Of a DNA stretch of 64,000 nt, positions 24,198-37,323 are shown piece after piece (positions within the stretch are counted from its first letter, which is position 1; the number at the start of each line of letters is the position of its first letter). The position numbers and the translations under genes are program-made. Below the pieces are notes generated by a model. That model was not told the DNA's origin. It saw only the letters and a program-made list of their open reading frames with translations, and made no database searches. This DNA is from Triglochin maritima (taxonomy: Eukaryota; Streptophyta; Magnoliopsida; Alismatales; Juncaginaceae), in contig OY821775.1 in assembly GCA_963682175.1 (NCBI GenBank), forward strand, positions 11,504,501 through 11,568,500, given 5' to 3'.

Positions 24198-25732
24198 GGG
24201 AACTAATATTCATCGTGGGAAAACAACTTAAATCGCACTAACAATTACCATGTTGTCCTTCACAATTCATTTAATACACATTTCGTCATGTGTCTTAAAA
24301 CAAGGTTTTGCCTGAGTTTTCATCACATTCCCAGTACCAACACTACGAAAATATCTGACAAAACGCTTGGATCTGGTGAGGTAAGTGTGGAGAATTTTTT
24401 TCGTCTCGGGCGTCTGGCTAAGTCGCTGCCCCCAAGGTTGGGGCCTCCTCCAAGGAGAGGGAGTCCTAGCCAGACGCCACATCCGTGGGGGCGACGGCTT
24501 AGTCAAATGCCACATCCTTGGGGGGACGCCTCTCTAAGCCGCTGTACCCAAGGAGGGGGCGTCCCAACTAGATTTTTTTTGATTTTAAAATTATTTATGT
24601 TGTGTTATTTTAAATTATTTCAGGTTTCATTGCAAGATTTTGGTGGTGATGGAGTAGATTAGAGTAAGCTTTTTGATAGCAAACAAGTATTTCCAACAAT
24701 CGATGACACGTGTAAATGGGCGAAACAAGTTGCAATCGGAGTCAGATTTTTTTGGTAATATCATCCTACAAATCAAAAGCAGATAATCGAACAGACTGTT
24801 ATCTGAGATGCGATCGCAGAAATGAAATGAGTTCCCGTGATATGGATATTGCACTACGGAAGAACACAAAAAGAAAAGGTTGCGGTTGTCATTTTTTGAT
24901 AAAGGTAGTCGAGCGACGGGATCGTGATGGATGGGTTGTAGTTTTTAATAGTACTCATGGGCAACACACACCACAGACTTCCTGTTTATCCAGAGGGTCG
25001 CCGACAGATTAACGGTCTTAGTTCTGGGGCTAAGAAAATTGTTCGTGATATAACTGAGGAGCAAACGAGACCACGTAACATTTTGTTGGCAGTAAATGAG
25101 AAATTCCCGGATGATAATCCCAATCAGAGACACATTTATAACTTCAGAGAGTACATGAAGAAGACGAAATCTGAAGACAGGAATCTCGCTCTGCAATTCT
25201 GAATGATGCAGTGCAGTATCAGTACTTACATTGAATTATGAAGGATGAAGAAACTAATGTCATCACTCACGCATTTTTGGCACATCCGACGTCAGTTCAG
25301 TTGTTCCGCACATACCATTTCGTAATCTACATGTATTCGACGTACAAAACGAACGAGCACAAGATGCCTTTGTTCGAGATGGTTGGGGTGACTCCAACTA
25401 ACATGAACTTTCTCGTCGGGTATGCCATTATGAAGGATGAAACCAAGTTTAGTTACCGGCGGGAGGTGGCTCCCGCGGACGCCCAACCCAATTTAAAAAA
25501 AAACAACTAAAACTAAACGAGACATTTTACCAAATTCGAGTATGCTGGGATGTCCGCTGGTTCATTTCCTGACCTCCGAGATATTCTTTTTGATGAGTAT
25601 GAGAGTAATATGAAGAGAGTGGCGTTAGGAGAGTGAAATAAAGAGTTATATAAGTAGAGACGACAGAATGATAAAATAATTATTCACACGGACTATTTAA
25701 GTAATTTTTCACGCTTCGTAATATATTGACAG
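24198..25732 (+). mobile_element. MULE copy C, internally deleted
   Basis: The left terminus GGGAACTAATATTCATCGTGG is followed by CAACTTAAATCGCAC. The right terminus at about 25684-25730 is the inverted counterpart (GACTATTTAAGTAATTTTTCACG). It retains the 5' part of a transposase and a short unrelated right portion (about 25460-25680) matching the end of the fragment at 57385-57900. Target duplication not resolved. Confidence 0.8.
24351..25459 (+). pseudogene. MULE transposase remnant (copy C)
   Basis: Exon 1 (24351-24380) reads like the other copies but starts ATA instead of ATG. The intron holds GC-rich hairpin sequence. Exon 2 begins at 24624 and soon meets an in-frame TAG (VDYSEL position). 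Downstream pieces (24716-25012, 24957-25202, 25238-25459) encode the N-terminal FAR1-like/MuDR region (DCYLRCDRRNEMSSRD, NTKRKGCGCHFLIKVVERRDRDGW) and the start of the MULE domain, in shifting frames. It ends abruptly before the second catalytic Asp. Confidence 0.85.
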
Positions 25733-25874
25733 AACGGTAAATAACAATTAAGAACAAAAATGCATAATATATTGTACCACAGTACCGACCATTTAGGAGG
25801 AATCCTTTTCACAATCCGCTTCTCGGAATCTGATTTTGGAAAACACATCACAGATTCTTGCTGTCAGATACTAT

Positions 25875-26156
25875 GGGTCCGTTTGGTACACTGATGTTTG
25901 GCGTCTGCGTCTGGAATATTTGCAATTTTCTCCCAAACGCGAAAAATGACATCCAAACAGTTTTCATACGCGTCCACGTTTGCGTTGTGCGTCAAGATTT
26001 TGTTCACAAAACAAGAATCAAACTCGTTGCAGCTTCTCAACGTCTGGGAATTTTCAAATTCACCCCAGACGCTGTCAGACGTATCCACCCAAATGCACCC
26101 CCAAAACCATACGTCTGGGTGAGACGCCAACGCAAGTCAGTGTACCAAACGGGCCC
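25875..26156. mobile_element. MITE-like element, 282 bp
   Basis: Terminal inverted repeats GGGTCCGTTTGGTACACTGA and (inverted right end) GGGCCCGTTTGGTACACTGA, one mismatch in 20. Secondary inverted homology follows (GGCGTCTGCGTCTGG versus GGCGTCTCACCCAGACG). The interior shows no coding capacity; open frames on both strands are incidental. Flanking duplication was not resolved, so superfamily is uncertain. Confidence 0.75.
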
Positions 26157-29100
26157 ATATGATGGCAACCACATATGTCGAGGTTAGAGGAATGGCAGAA
26201 CCGTTATTATCTTCCATGACAAGGGCATTTCGATTTCTTCCTATAGGTCGATCTCGCATTTGTCACTAGTGGATACCAATCTAGCACCTTAAATACATTA
26301 TATTGTAATTAACAATGTATAAAATATTTCGTGAATATCCTCTAAAGTAAAAACATCAGCAAAAGGCTTCTATAATGTTTCAAAATACCCCGTTTCCTCC
26401 ATTTTTGCTCAAATTTCTAGTGATAGGGCTCCTATCAAATGTCTCAACTTTAATTTTGACCTAAATATAAAAAAATATCATACCCAATGATTTATAAAAT
26501 TTCGGCCTTACTACTTAGGGGGTGTTTATGCACCTAAAAACAGAGGAAAAGAAAATAATTTCCTTTGATCAGAATTTTTTCTGGTGTTTGTGTCAGTCTT
26601 AGAAAATGAAAATATTTTTCTTCTACCATTCAAATGTACTGAAATATTTTTCCTTAGTTTATGATACCTCCTTCAAGAAACCAACAGAAAGTGTAGGAAA
26701 GTTGTAAAAAATATACGTCTATCAAATTTATTTAATAATTATTTTCGTTACATAAAAAACTTAACTACAAAAATATTAAAATCATATTTTTAAAATTAAA
26801 TAATATGATTATCTTTAAAAAATAATGACAATATGTTACAAAGTTATACTATAAAATTAGATAATAAAGATTAATCATAAGAATACATGTTGAACTTCAC
26901 GTGGTCTTGTTAAAATAAAATTCTAAAATAAAATATTATTCAAATTTTAATTTAATGTACTGTTTAAAAATGTAAATGTATATAATATATAATTCACGCA
27001 TCACCTTTTTGAGTTAAATCTCTTAAACTAAAATGTGCAATGTCTATTTAAATTTTAACGTACAACATATTCTTCATAAAAAATATACATATTTATATAT
27101 ACAATATTTACAAATAATATCAATTTTCCGTAAATAATAATTAATTAATTAATTCAGTTTTTACTTTTCTAGTGGATTCCAGTGACTTGCATAAACAATA
27201 AAATCTTAGCTAAAAGTAAACTGATTTTCTTTGGTTTCTATTTTCTATTGGTTTTCCTTTGACCATAGAATCCATTTTCCAGCAATTTCCTGTGCACAAA
27301 CACACATTAATATCATAACGAACATTGACCGCAATCTAGACTTCAAATGTGTTTTGAAACAAAGATACATTTGGAAATATAATTAAATTAGAAGATATTT
27401 AGCAAATCATGAATACTGAAGGATATTGGGATAGTATGATATAAAATTATAAATATTCATGAAACTACCCTATAAAGATACTTTAAAAGGTGAAAAACAG
27501 AAGACTATATATGCCCGTAATAAATAATATTGTGGATAGAATATATAATAAATAAATCAAACAAATTTTATTCTTATATTCGTATTTTAAATATAATATT
27601 AGGGATAATGAACGGATGATAATCCTGCACGTCTTTGTTCACCACCGACCGGTTTAAATAAAGATATAGCTAAAACACTTTATGTTGTCTTAATTCATTC
27701 GAAGTCCTCTCTAGCTAATGGAGTTATAGGTTCATGAACTCCCCAGGAATGTGATCCTTGGACTTAGAGTGTATATATTATAGAAAATAGTAGTGGGCGA
27801 GTGGTGGAAATTTCGTCAAACCTTTTATTTTATAATATTATTTATAATATTATAAAATATTATTTATTTATACTTTAGAACGTTAGAATATTATTTATAC
27901 TTCTCCTATATATTATCATTATAGTTGAATATGCCTACCTCATGCAATATGTTAGGCTTTTAACTTTGGCTCCAACTTGAAACTTAACTTAAAAAACGTT
28001 CAATTTTGTTTCGGTAAACAAACCGCTCTAACCCGAAAAAACTGATGCTCAATTCTAAGGCTTGACTCGATATTGCTCAATTTATAATTATTATTTTGTA
28101 ATTGATAATAATATAGATTAATACTTGAGAGTTAAAAATTTAACTTGACTCGACTCGTTTACATCCCTAAACGCCACAAGCGGTAACTACATCGAGCAAC
28201 CAGCAACTTAAAATTTAAAGTATTTTGCATGGATGACCTACACCAAAACTGATTTATTGGAGTTTTACATCTTCGGGAATTCACTATTAATGGCTATTGA
28301 TACACATGCTTCCTGTAAAATCGGTATGGTACAACTCTTTAGGCTGGGGCACACTACGCCCCAAATTATGTTTAGTTTAATATTATTTTAATGAAAAAAT
28401 TGTAATTTACCCTAAAAAGACCTAAGAAATACATAAATTCAATCTCTTTTCTTCATCCCCAAATTCTTATATCCTCTCTTCCTACGTCCTCGATCCATCA
28501 CCAACAGTCTTCAACTGCCCGCCGAAGTTTGGATTCTCTCATATATGTTCTCGATCTTCTCTCATTGTTTAAACTAGTTCATAGAAGTCAGTACTGTTAC
28601 GTGTGACAAAGATGAAATTTTTAATATTATTACACCTTAGATTCTTTTGAGTTATTATCCTTATTGGTGATGGCGGAGGATCGAGATGGCAGAGGGTAGC
28701 AGTTATTGGTGGTTAAGGACGTAAATATATGAAGAGAAGATATGTGAATTTAAGGAGGAAGAGTAAGATGAGATTGACTTTGAGAATGATTTTCTTTAGT
28801 ACTTGACTTTGACACATTTCTGATATTTTTTATTCCATTTTTGTCCAAATTTAGTAGATTTCACTTCACACCATTAATTTAGAGGTTTTTTTGGCTTCCA
28901 AAACAACCTTTTTATATATAATTGGCAGAGTTAATTACAATTATTAGGTGGATTGCATATCCACGTTCTATTTACTACAAGTTGTTACAATGTGAGAATT
29001 GAACTGGGATGGGATCCTCACCCCACCCAAGTGTTTCGAGGGCAATATGACACCTGGCACACCCTTATTACTTTCCCAGGATTATGCGTGTTTACATTTG

Positions 29101-30482
29101 TTTCTCGACTATATATGAAAACTAAAAACTTCAAGTGTGGTCGGTGGACTATCACAAAATAATCCAGTCAACATCATCAGCAAAAATCATTAAAAAAATG
29201 TCTAGCTAGTGTAGGGGCCAACAACACTCCCCTCCCCATATTGTTGATGCCACCAATTTCAATTGCCCAATGCACCAAGAAAGAAGAGCTACAATTGCTT
29301 GGTTTCCACTCTTTGGAATTGAAGTAGTGCATGTGGTCCACAAAAAGGTAAGGCAAATTAAGCAAAGCAAAAAAACCTTTAGGGAAGCTAAAATGGCAAA
29401 CCATCCACAAGTTTAACTCCCACAATTTGACCTTCTTTGCAAACTTGAGATAAGTGCACACATAATTTGAGAAACCTACAATTAGATTGCCAACCCTCTC
29501 TTTGCTATAGTCAACTTGCATCCACATGTGGATGGTAGACGGATAGATCCACTAGGGCCAAAACTTTGCTTTTAGATCTCTTTTCAAACATCTCTTGAAT
29601 TTTTATGCCACCCATCTAAATCATAGGGTAATGTCTCTACAGCTCCGTCTAATGCTGAGCATCAAAAGGTCAATATATCTTTGAGTATAGAATATTAATT
29701 ACCCAAAACGGGTTACAAGTGATTAGAATTCAGAACACTAACGTTCAACTTTAGATGGTCGACATAAAACGTGGACATGTTTTTCTCATTTTAATTCCAA
29801 GAGTAATGTGGCTGAGATCAATAGCCATCGAACATAAGAAAAGGAAAGAAACAGAAGGTTGGTATGTTTTTTTTTCTCCTGTAACGGTGCTGTAGGGCTT
29901 CTTTCGAAACCTAAGGATGCATTTTGGTGTAAAATTTTGCGGAAATTTCAACTGATGGAATTCACAATTTGAATATTTATAAGTGAAATGATTGGTATAT
30001 TTTTTTGATTAGCTAAACGTCTCCTTCTCAAATGTCGAGAATTAAAATCTTCACATAATATTGTATCAATAATACCATTAATTCTAGCTCACGAGAAGGC
30101 CGAAGTCCTATAGATACATAATTATTACATGTTATCATAATTAATAGTATAACATCAGCATTTTTTATAATATTTTAAGATGTCTAAAGTCGTGCGAAAT
30201 CAGGCAAGTCTCACTGAATTTTCAAATCAAACATATCTAACTTGCGATTTGAATAAAATCCAATAAATGTATAAAAATCAAAGTACGTACATTTCTCATG
30301 ATACAAATCAAACCTATCATGAAGAATATACAAAATTCAATAATAGTACACTTGCAATTCATAGCGAAAGGAAAATTCTAATTTAAACAGCTGTGTGTTT
30401 GGACAGGTCTTCTCATCCTACATCTCCCATGAGAAGCTCTCTCTTCTCAGAAGCCCCTGAAGTTGCTCATCTCCTCCTACAT
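26157..30482. other. AT-rich intergenic region, no gene recognised
   Basis: Very AT-rich. A possible MITE spans about 26518-27306 with weakly matching ends (GTGTTTATGCACC versus the inverted right end GTGTTTGTGCACA). A 116-codon minus-strand frame at 29177-29527 resembles nothing I know and has no supporting context. Confidence 0.4.
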
Positions 30483-31010
30483 AAGGCCATCACTAACCAT
30501 GACCTGGACGACCTGGTCATCAGCACTCTCTCTCTTCAAAATCAACTCTCTCTCTCTTCCACATCAGCTTTCTCTTTCCTCAACCCACATTCTTCTCTTT
30601 CCTACACTATTCACCTCTTAACCACAACCCAACATAACCCACAACAACCTATCTCTCTCCTCCACATCATTTCGGGGTCTATCTTGGTAAAATTTTTAAA
30701 AAAATTAAAAAAAATTCTAAAAAATCTAAACAATTATAAAACGTATTTTCAAAAAAAAAAAATTAAAAAACTAAAACAAAAAATTCTAAAAATCAAAACA
30801 AAAAAAAATAAAAAACAAAAAACAAAATTTAATATTATTTTATTCGACGACCCGGGAATTCCGGGTCGTCGACCCGGGCGTTTCAACGCCCGTGGCAGTG
30901 ACCTGGGCATCTTCGCCCCAGGTTTTTCCCGCGTTAACAAAAATTTTTGCCAACGACCTGGTCACGACCCGGTCGTGACCCAGGTTTTTCCCCCGATAAG
31001 GGATGGCCTA
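30483..31010. repeat. Hairpin-rich repeat, possible non-autonomous DNA element
   Basis: The ends AAGGCCATCACTAACC (30483) and, inverted, TAGGCCATCCCTTATC (31010) are similar. The interior is a pyrimidine-rich stretch, an A-rich stretch (30690-30835), then a GC-rich block at 30845-30995 with several stem-loops: GACGACCCGG/CCGGGTCGTC, CGGGCGTT/AACGCCCG, CCTGGGGCGAAG-type arms and GGTCACGACC/GGTCGTGACC. The 230-codon frame 30393-31085 crossing it is low-complexity and rejected. Confidence 0.45.
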
Positions 31011-32574
31011 AGAAGACGTTTGGCCCCTATTGCCGTTCGCCTCCTCCTCTTCAATGCCAAATCCCACAAATACCCCTGTGTTTAAATGAAACACAAGCTT
31101 CAGGAAGCACATGGCGACTGGACTAATAAGTCGGGGTAAACTCAAGAAACACCGATGATAAACCAGTAATGTTTACCTACCCCGAGAGCACGAACTTGTT
31201 GACTAGTATCATGCTACATGAAGATATGCAATATGCAAGGCCAGATGCCTACATGGATCTCTTTTTCCACTGCCAACATGACTTGTTACTGAACTGCTTC
31301 ATGATTCAGTAACTTACTCATTTCTTCATTTACAAACGATCCATTAGAATCATTTCTTGTGAGTATCTGAAGAAATGAATTATCGAGAGGATTACTTGTA
31401 GTCATGATCCTGCAAAGAATAAAACACATTGATTACCACCACCAAATTCGGATTAATAAAATCGAAATCTTCAGTAACTTCAGCAAAGTTCAAGCATTTG
31501 ATGACAAACCATTCAAGGAGGAACATTATATAAGTGCATAATCTTTCAATTAAACATTTGTTATCCATGAAGCACAAAACAAGCTAGAAACAATTACCGA
31601 GTAATAGAAAGTACAGATTTGTTCCTAACATTATGATATTCTGGAATTTCCAGAAAATCAAAACAAGAGCAATTTAAAGACCATTCAAACCCTTCTAGCT
31701 AACCTACTGAGAATCCTTAAAACTCGGTGTTTCAACTCAATCCAACAACATATTGATAACCTAATCAACTAATGGTTTCATCTTTCCCTCTTTACCTTAG
31801 GCTCCAAATTGGGTGGGAGACTCACCACGGCGAAGATGGGATGGGGCGGCGAACGAAAATAGGACGATGGTGATGAGGGAGGAATCATATTGAAGGTGAT
31901 GAGGTTTGGTAAAGCTTGTGGAAGATTTCGTAAATAATTGGTGGTAATGTTCGTAATTATACAGAAAAGTGGGGGCATTTGTTATATGAAGTATGGGCGG
32001 AGATCTGGAAGCACACTCTTTAGGTCTTCTAGACTACTATTCATTTGTGAGTGTGCCAAATCTATAACTTCTGGACTAATTCAGAAGCCCGGAGATGTTT
32101 GGTCAGACAAAAAAAAATCTTCCAGATTTTGTACCAGAAGCTCACCCCCAAAAACTCATTCCAAACGGACCCAAAGTCGACCTAAATTATCTTCAAAATG
32201 AAAAAAAAATGGAGCTATTTAAATTTTAAAATAAAAAAACCACATTTGAATATTGGACTTTTGGTGCACTTTCAGTTTACACCTTGTTTGTAGATACTAA
32301 ATTTTATTGAGTGAAAAATGATTACACTGAGCTTGTTCATGGTAATTAAGGGTAAGAAAATCTAATTAACTTCGTAGAAAAAAAGTGGATTTATGAATGC
32401 TTGAAAGTACTTGCTTCAATTAACACCTATTTACATGTGTTTATTAGCAAGCACTGGATGGTGCATAAAGAGAAATTCGCTCTATTGAACTCATGTATTC
32501 TTGATATGGGTAATGAAATAGTAGTTGTTACGTCCATATGACATCGTCCACACGACCATTGATGCTTCTATATT
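31011..32574. other. Intergenic, no gene recognised
   Basis: No convincing coding sequence. Short minus-strand frames at 31392-31577 and 31778-31978 have no recognisable product. Confidence 0.4.
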
Positions 32575-33264
32575 TGTAACATCCCGAAATAACGGAAAAT
32601 TTAAAAATTTAAACTATCAAGAGAATATCAAATAAAGTCATCAACGGGAATGTCACTCAAATAAATCAACAGTCGGTGCACCAATAATACAACAGAGTTT
32701 GTCAAAAGACGTGATTACAACAGTACAATGAAAAAACAGGTAATGCAATCACGACGACCTCGAAGAGTCCGATGAAGATCCTGACCCAAAAATGTGTGTG
32801 CCCGCTGTCACCACCCGGCAGAACCTACTGCGGTCCTGAAACATGAATCAAACAATGATGCCTGAGTTTCCCATTGGGAAACCCCGTATGCCAAGCTCAC
32901 CTATATGCATGCAATAGTACGGTAAATGAACCTATCATACTAGTAGCATGTCATGTCACATCTGCAATGCATCAAATCCCTCAACAGGGTAAACGAGACC
33001 TCGGTCCAACAACCACGACCCTCAATATGGTCCACAAGGACATCAGTCCAGCAACAACAACAACGGGTCTCTCTCAGAAACCTACCGTAGGCACATACGG
33101 TCTTATAGACAGTACGCGACGCGTCCCCCCACACGCGACTACACGAGCCTAAGGGATTGGTGAGGAGTGTCCGCACTTCCGTGCAGAGAACCACGTGGTC
33201 TACACCACCTTCGACGGAGTCGTAGCCCGGTCGGTCATCCCAGGATAGGTGCCCAATCGTGGAT

Positions 33265-33450
33265 CATCGCTGGCACAACATCAGCGACATCGCCGACACA
33301 ACATCGACGGTACAACATACGTCCGGCACAACATCGGACGGCACAACCACAGCCGGAACATCGTCGACACCATCATCGCCAGTAACAACCTCGGCGGCAT
33401 CGCCGACACAACATCGGCGGTACAACATACGTCCGGCACAACATCGAGTC
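33265..33450. repeat. Tandem array of CACAACATCG-type units in solo LTR
   Basis: Repeated GGCACAACATC / GACACAACATCG / GGTACAACATACGTCC blocks, including a duplicated stretch of about 50 bp (around 33293-33335 and 33405-33445). Confidence 0.75.
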
Positions 33451-33741
33451 CAGACTGTAGTCTGCAGGGTCATCATGCTCCACGAGCCATGCGTCACACG
33501 CATTGGGGATCTGTGATCCCTTAGGTCTGCTACTCATCAGAGAGTAAGGCAACAACACGTCACACCACGTCCAATCCGGAGGTGGCGCGACCCAAGTGTC
33601 CACACTCTTCCACACGACGGTCCCTGGGCGGTACAACACGTACCCGCCGTCACCTCCCGGCTCACGCTCTAAGCAAGGACACAGGTTTCCGTGGACAAAG
33701 TTGACACAACACCAGACCAGGAATCCAGTTCTGCACACAAA

Positions 33742-34179
33742 CGGTCGACCGAAAGTGTACAACGGTCGAACTATTCTGCGCGTCACCTAAGTCCAGACGG
33801 TCGAACAGATGTCTAAAACCGGTCGACCGAATACGAGGTCAAAATCCGGAGTTGGTCAAAATCACCAAAGACTATTCGGTCGACCGACTCAGGGGTCCCG
33901 ATCGACCGAAAACTACCATGGTCATCCTAATAGTCTGCGTCAAATAACGGTCGAACTATATACATAAAACGGTGGAACGACATGCATCAATCTCAAGTAC
34001 ACTTAAGTTCTGGTCGACCCAAAAGCAAGGAACGGTCGACCGAAAACCAACAGGAAGCCCCAAACTCACCAGCACATAAGCAACCGGTCGACCGCCACTC
34101 TGGCATCGTTCGACCGGTGATGGTTAAAGTCGGGTAAAACACTACATCGGTCAACCGCCCATAGGGACCCGGTCGACCG
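33742..34179. repeat. CGGTCGACCG palindrome array 2
   Basis: Six exact copies plus several one-base variants (CGGTCGAAC, TGGTCGACCC, GATCGACCG, GGTCAACCG) in about 440 bp of the solo LTR; more eroded than the other arrays. Confidence 0.9.
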
Positions 34180-34677
34180 TTGGTCGTTTTCAACCTCGCG
34201 TCAGCCGAGGATTTACGCACATCTCGTCGCCGGGGAGGCCACCGACCTCCCCCGACCGACCAACAAAACCCTCCCTCGAGGGTTAGCAACCACAAAACAC
34301 ACTAGAAGCCGGCATACCTCAAAAGAGCGATCCCCGGAGAAGATCGAAGATCCAAACCACACCAACTCCTCAGCGGCCGCCTACGTCCCGTGCACCCCGC
34401 GTTTCTCCTCCAACACCCAGCTGGCCTCCACACGCCGGAGACGCCTCCACAAGGTCTGGTCGGAAGAGAGGAAGGGAGTGAGTGAGAGAGAGAGCAAATG
34501 AGGGAGAGAAACATATTCTTCACTTAAACCCAAACCAAATTTTGCACCAACAGTGACCTACTCATCCAACCCATCACCTCTCTTCCATCAACAGTACTCG
34601 TCACATTTCTCTTCCCTATGCAAACCCCTCTAATCCCGGGGTTAACCCTAAACATGGGTTAGGACCCTAACAGTATT

Positions 34678-35679
34678 AGTGTTAAGCAACTGTAGAAACG
34701 GACGTGTAAAGCGATTATAATGCAAGTTTGGTTTTGGTTAGGGATTCAAACCATGACTAGTTGACAAAATATTATCCAAAGTAAATTGATACAACTGAAA
34801 AACAGTTTTCATTTATGATTTTTTCTCGCTAAAGAGACCTGGTTTTGTGTTAATTCTTGCCATTCTAAGGAGCTAACGTAACTCATTTTTTGGCTTCTAA
34901 ACCGCAAATTTTGTTGATAATGAAAAGAAAAGTCTATTTTACTGCAGTTTTCATCTCTTTCCTGGATAATGTCACTCCCAAGAATTAGACATATGATCTT
35001 TAACACAGGAATTACTTATTGCATCATTGAACTGCTCAGAGGTGTTCTATTGACGTACATTTCCTAATTTAACATTGAATATATAAACTAAGCTTAATTG
35101 GAGAACATGTTCATATAATTATGATGAAGAACATGATCCCAACAAAGCTTAATTGCAAAACTCTCGCAATGAAGCTTAATTCAAACTCAATCAAAGAACA
35201 TAGAAAGAATATTCTAATCTTAAAAATCACGTCCGATCGACCTCTAAACTACAACCACCCACCCGCTTCATCTGCCCTAAAATAATCTACCCAACAATTT
35301 TCTATCTGGATTTCATTATTTATCTGAATCTATTCCCTCGTAGAGTACGTTAAAATATAAGTAGGTTGTGAGTTGTGGTCCAGGATGGTATTAATATAAT
35401 TGAACTACTATATTATACACCAATAATTGCTGTTTATAGTAATCATTAGGTCATCTTATGCGAGAAGGAAGCATCAAATTAATTAAATTGCAAGGAATGT
35501 TATGTTTAATAATGCATTATTGGATCTTGCAAGCATGTGTTCTCTTCATAAATCCAAGGACAACCATAAAATGGTGTGGAATCGATTATTCCTTTCTTTA
35601 GGAACCCTTTCGTTGAGTTCACCCAATAATTGTTCCACCATGTTAAATTAATTACTAATTAAGGTTCCATGTATAGTAC
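34678..35679. other. Intergenic, no gene recognised
   Basis: AT-rich spacer between the solo LTR and the intact gypsy element; no coding signal. Confidence 0.4.
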
Positions 35680-36052
35680 GTAATTGTAACATCCTCAAAG
35701 CAGCGGAAAATTTAAAATTTTAATAACACAATCAACAGAGGATCTTACGCAAATAAAGGAACACATGTGCACCAACATATATAATATATATATATATGAA
35801 CATCAGAGTATACAAAAGTTGTGATTACATCAAAAACATATACAAAGGATAACAGTAATCACACGACCTCAACTGAGAGAAAGTTGGATCCGGTAGCGGT
35901 GCTCCTCTCCTCGGTCACCACCCCCTAACGCCGATCACGGCCTGAAAATAAACATGCAACAATGCCTGAGTTTCCAGAAGGAAACCCCGTATGCCAAACT
36001 CTAAATGCAATAATAAAATCATCCTAGCATACAGTTCTAGTCAACAAGAAAA

Positions 36053-36600
36053 GCATCACAACAGGCTGGGCTCCAGGGCTCTCTCACCCAACCACAGCAC
36101 ACACCGCAGGTACGGGGCTCCAGGTCTAATCTCAACCAACCGCCGCACCCACCACAGTCACGGGGCTCCAGGTCTAATCTCAACCAACCGCCGCGACACA
36201 CACTCGTCGCCAAACTGGGCTCCAGGTCTAATTTCAACCAACCGCAGCAACCACGACACGACCAAGAGCTCCAGGTCTAATTTCAACCAACCTAAACGTA
36301 TAAGGGCTCCAGGTCTAATTTCAACCAACCCCTACACGCGGTCCCTGCTCAGGCTCCAGGTCTAATTTCAACCAACCCGAACGCACTACGGAGCTCCAGG
36401 TCTAATTTCAACCAACTCCGTACAGACTAGCTGGGCTCCAGGTCTATTTTCAACCAACCACAGCTCTCACACAGTTACGGGGCTCCAGGTCTCTTTCAAC
36501 CAACCGCCACAACACCACAATTCTAAGCTGGGCCTCAGGCCTATTTCAGCCAATCCCAAGCTCACACACGGTTACGGGGCTCCAGGTATAATCTCAACCA
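36053..36600. repeat. LTR tandem array, GGCTCCAGGTCTAATTTC units
   Basis: About a dozen units sharing GGCTCCAGGTCTAATTTC followed by AACCAACC, separated by variable 10-25-bp spacers. The same array is at 42932-43479 in the other LTR. Confidence 0.9.
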
Positions 36601-36715
36601 ACCACCGCAACCCTCGTGCACCTAGCACACTTGCCGGAAGAACATCGGCACCAAAACTCGCCCCACACGGACGACCACGACAACAGCACCTCCATAGTGC
36701 AAAACAGGACACAAA

Positions 36716-37323
36716 CGGTCGACCGAACCAAAAGTCCCGGTCGACCGAATCAAGCAAATACAGGGCAATCCACTTCGACCGGCACTCCATCGGTCGACCG
36801 ACTCCCAACACCACACTCGTTTGGTCGAACCCAAATCAAGGGACGGTCGACCGTTTAGATGGTCAACTCCCGGTTCAACGAACAAAACGACCAATCGGTC
36901 GACCGACAAAGGGGCCCGGTCGACCAAAAGTCACCAGGGAACAAATCCCACAACACCATAACGAATTCGGTCGAACGCCGAGCACATCTCGGTCGACCGA
37001 ATTCCTCCAGAACGTTCCCCACGCTCAGCGCACAAGTCCGGTCGACCGAACCCTCATTCGGTCGAACCGATCACTATGCTCACTTAAGTCACGGTCGGAC
37101 AAAAATCAATGAACGGTCGACCGTTTAGATGGTCTAAGCCCCCAACCGACTTAAGACGGTGCACACGGTCGACCGGCAAAGGGGACCCGGTCGACCGAAT
37201 CTCTCCAGACTTGCCTCCTATGCACAATCGGTCGACCGCCCCAAAGACATCGTTCGACCGATGTGAGGCAGAGCCCGAATTCTCTTCACGAACGGTCGAC
37301 CGTTTGCACAAACCGGTCGATCG
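36716..37323. repeat. CGGTCGACCG palindrome array 3
   Basis: About twelve exact CGGTCGACCG palindromes and several variants (CGGTCGAAC, GGTCGACCA, CGGTCGATCG) in 608 bp. Confidence 0.93.

Larger units (their letters stand above)
32575..34672 (-). mobile_element. Solo LTR of a Tekay-like Ty3/gypsy element
   Basis: Begins TGTAACATCCCG and ends ...GACCCTAACA. It is flanked by ATATT (32570-32574) and GTATT (34673-34677), a 5-bp duplication with one mismatch. The start and the block with TGCCTGAGTTTCCCATTGGG ... CCCCGTATGCCAA match the LTRs at 35685 and 42564, but the rest is diverged, so it is a related family. In place of the 27-bp tandem repeat it has a CACAACATCG-rich array (about 33265-33450). 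It also carries a CGGTCGACCG array. No internal region remains. Orientation is inferred from the related full element. Confidence 0.8.

Noticed and set aside
26518..27306. Possible second MITE with GTGTTTATGCACC-like ends
   Set aside because: End similarity is weak and no flanking duplication is evident; left as a note only.
29177..29527. 116-codon minus-strand frame
   Set aside because: No recognisable family, no supporting neighbouring exons or signals.
30393..31085. 230-codon open frame starting MCLDRSS
   Set aside because: Low-complexity Ser/Leu and Lys/Asn/Ile stretches over a repeat with stem-loops; no domain.
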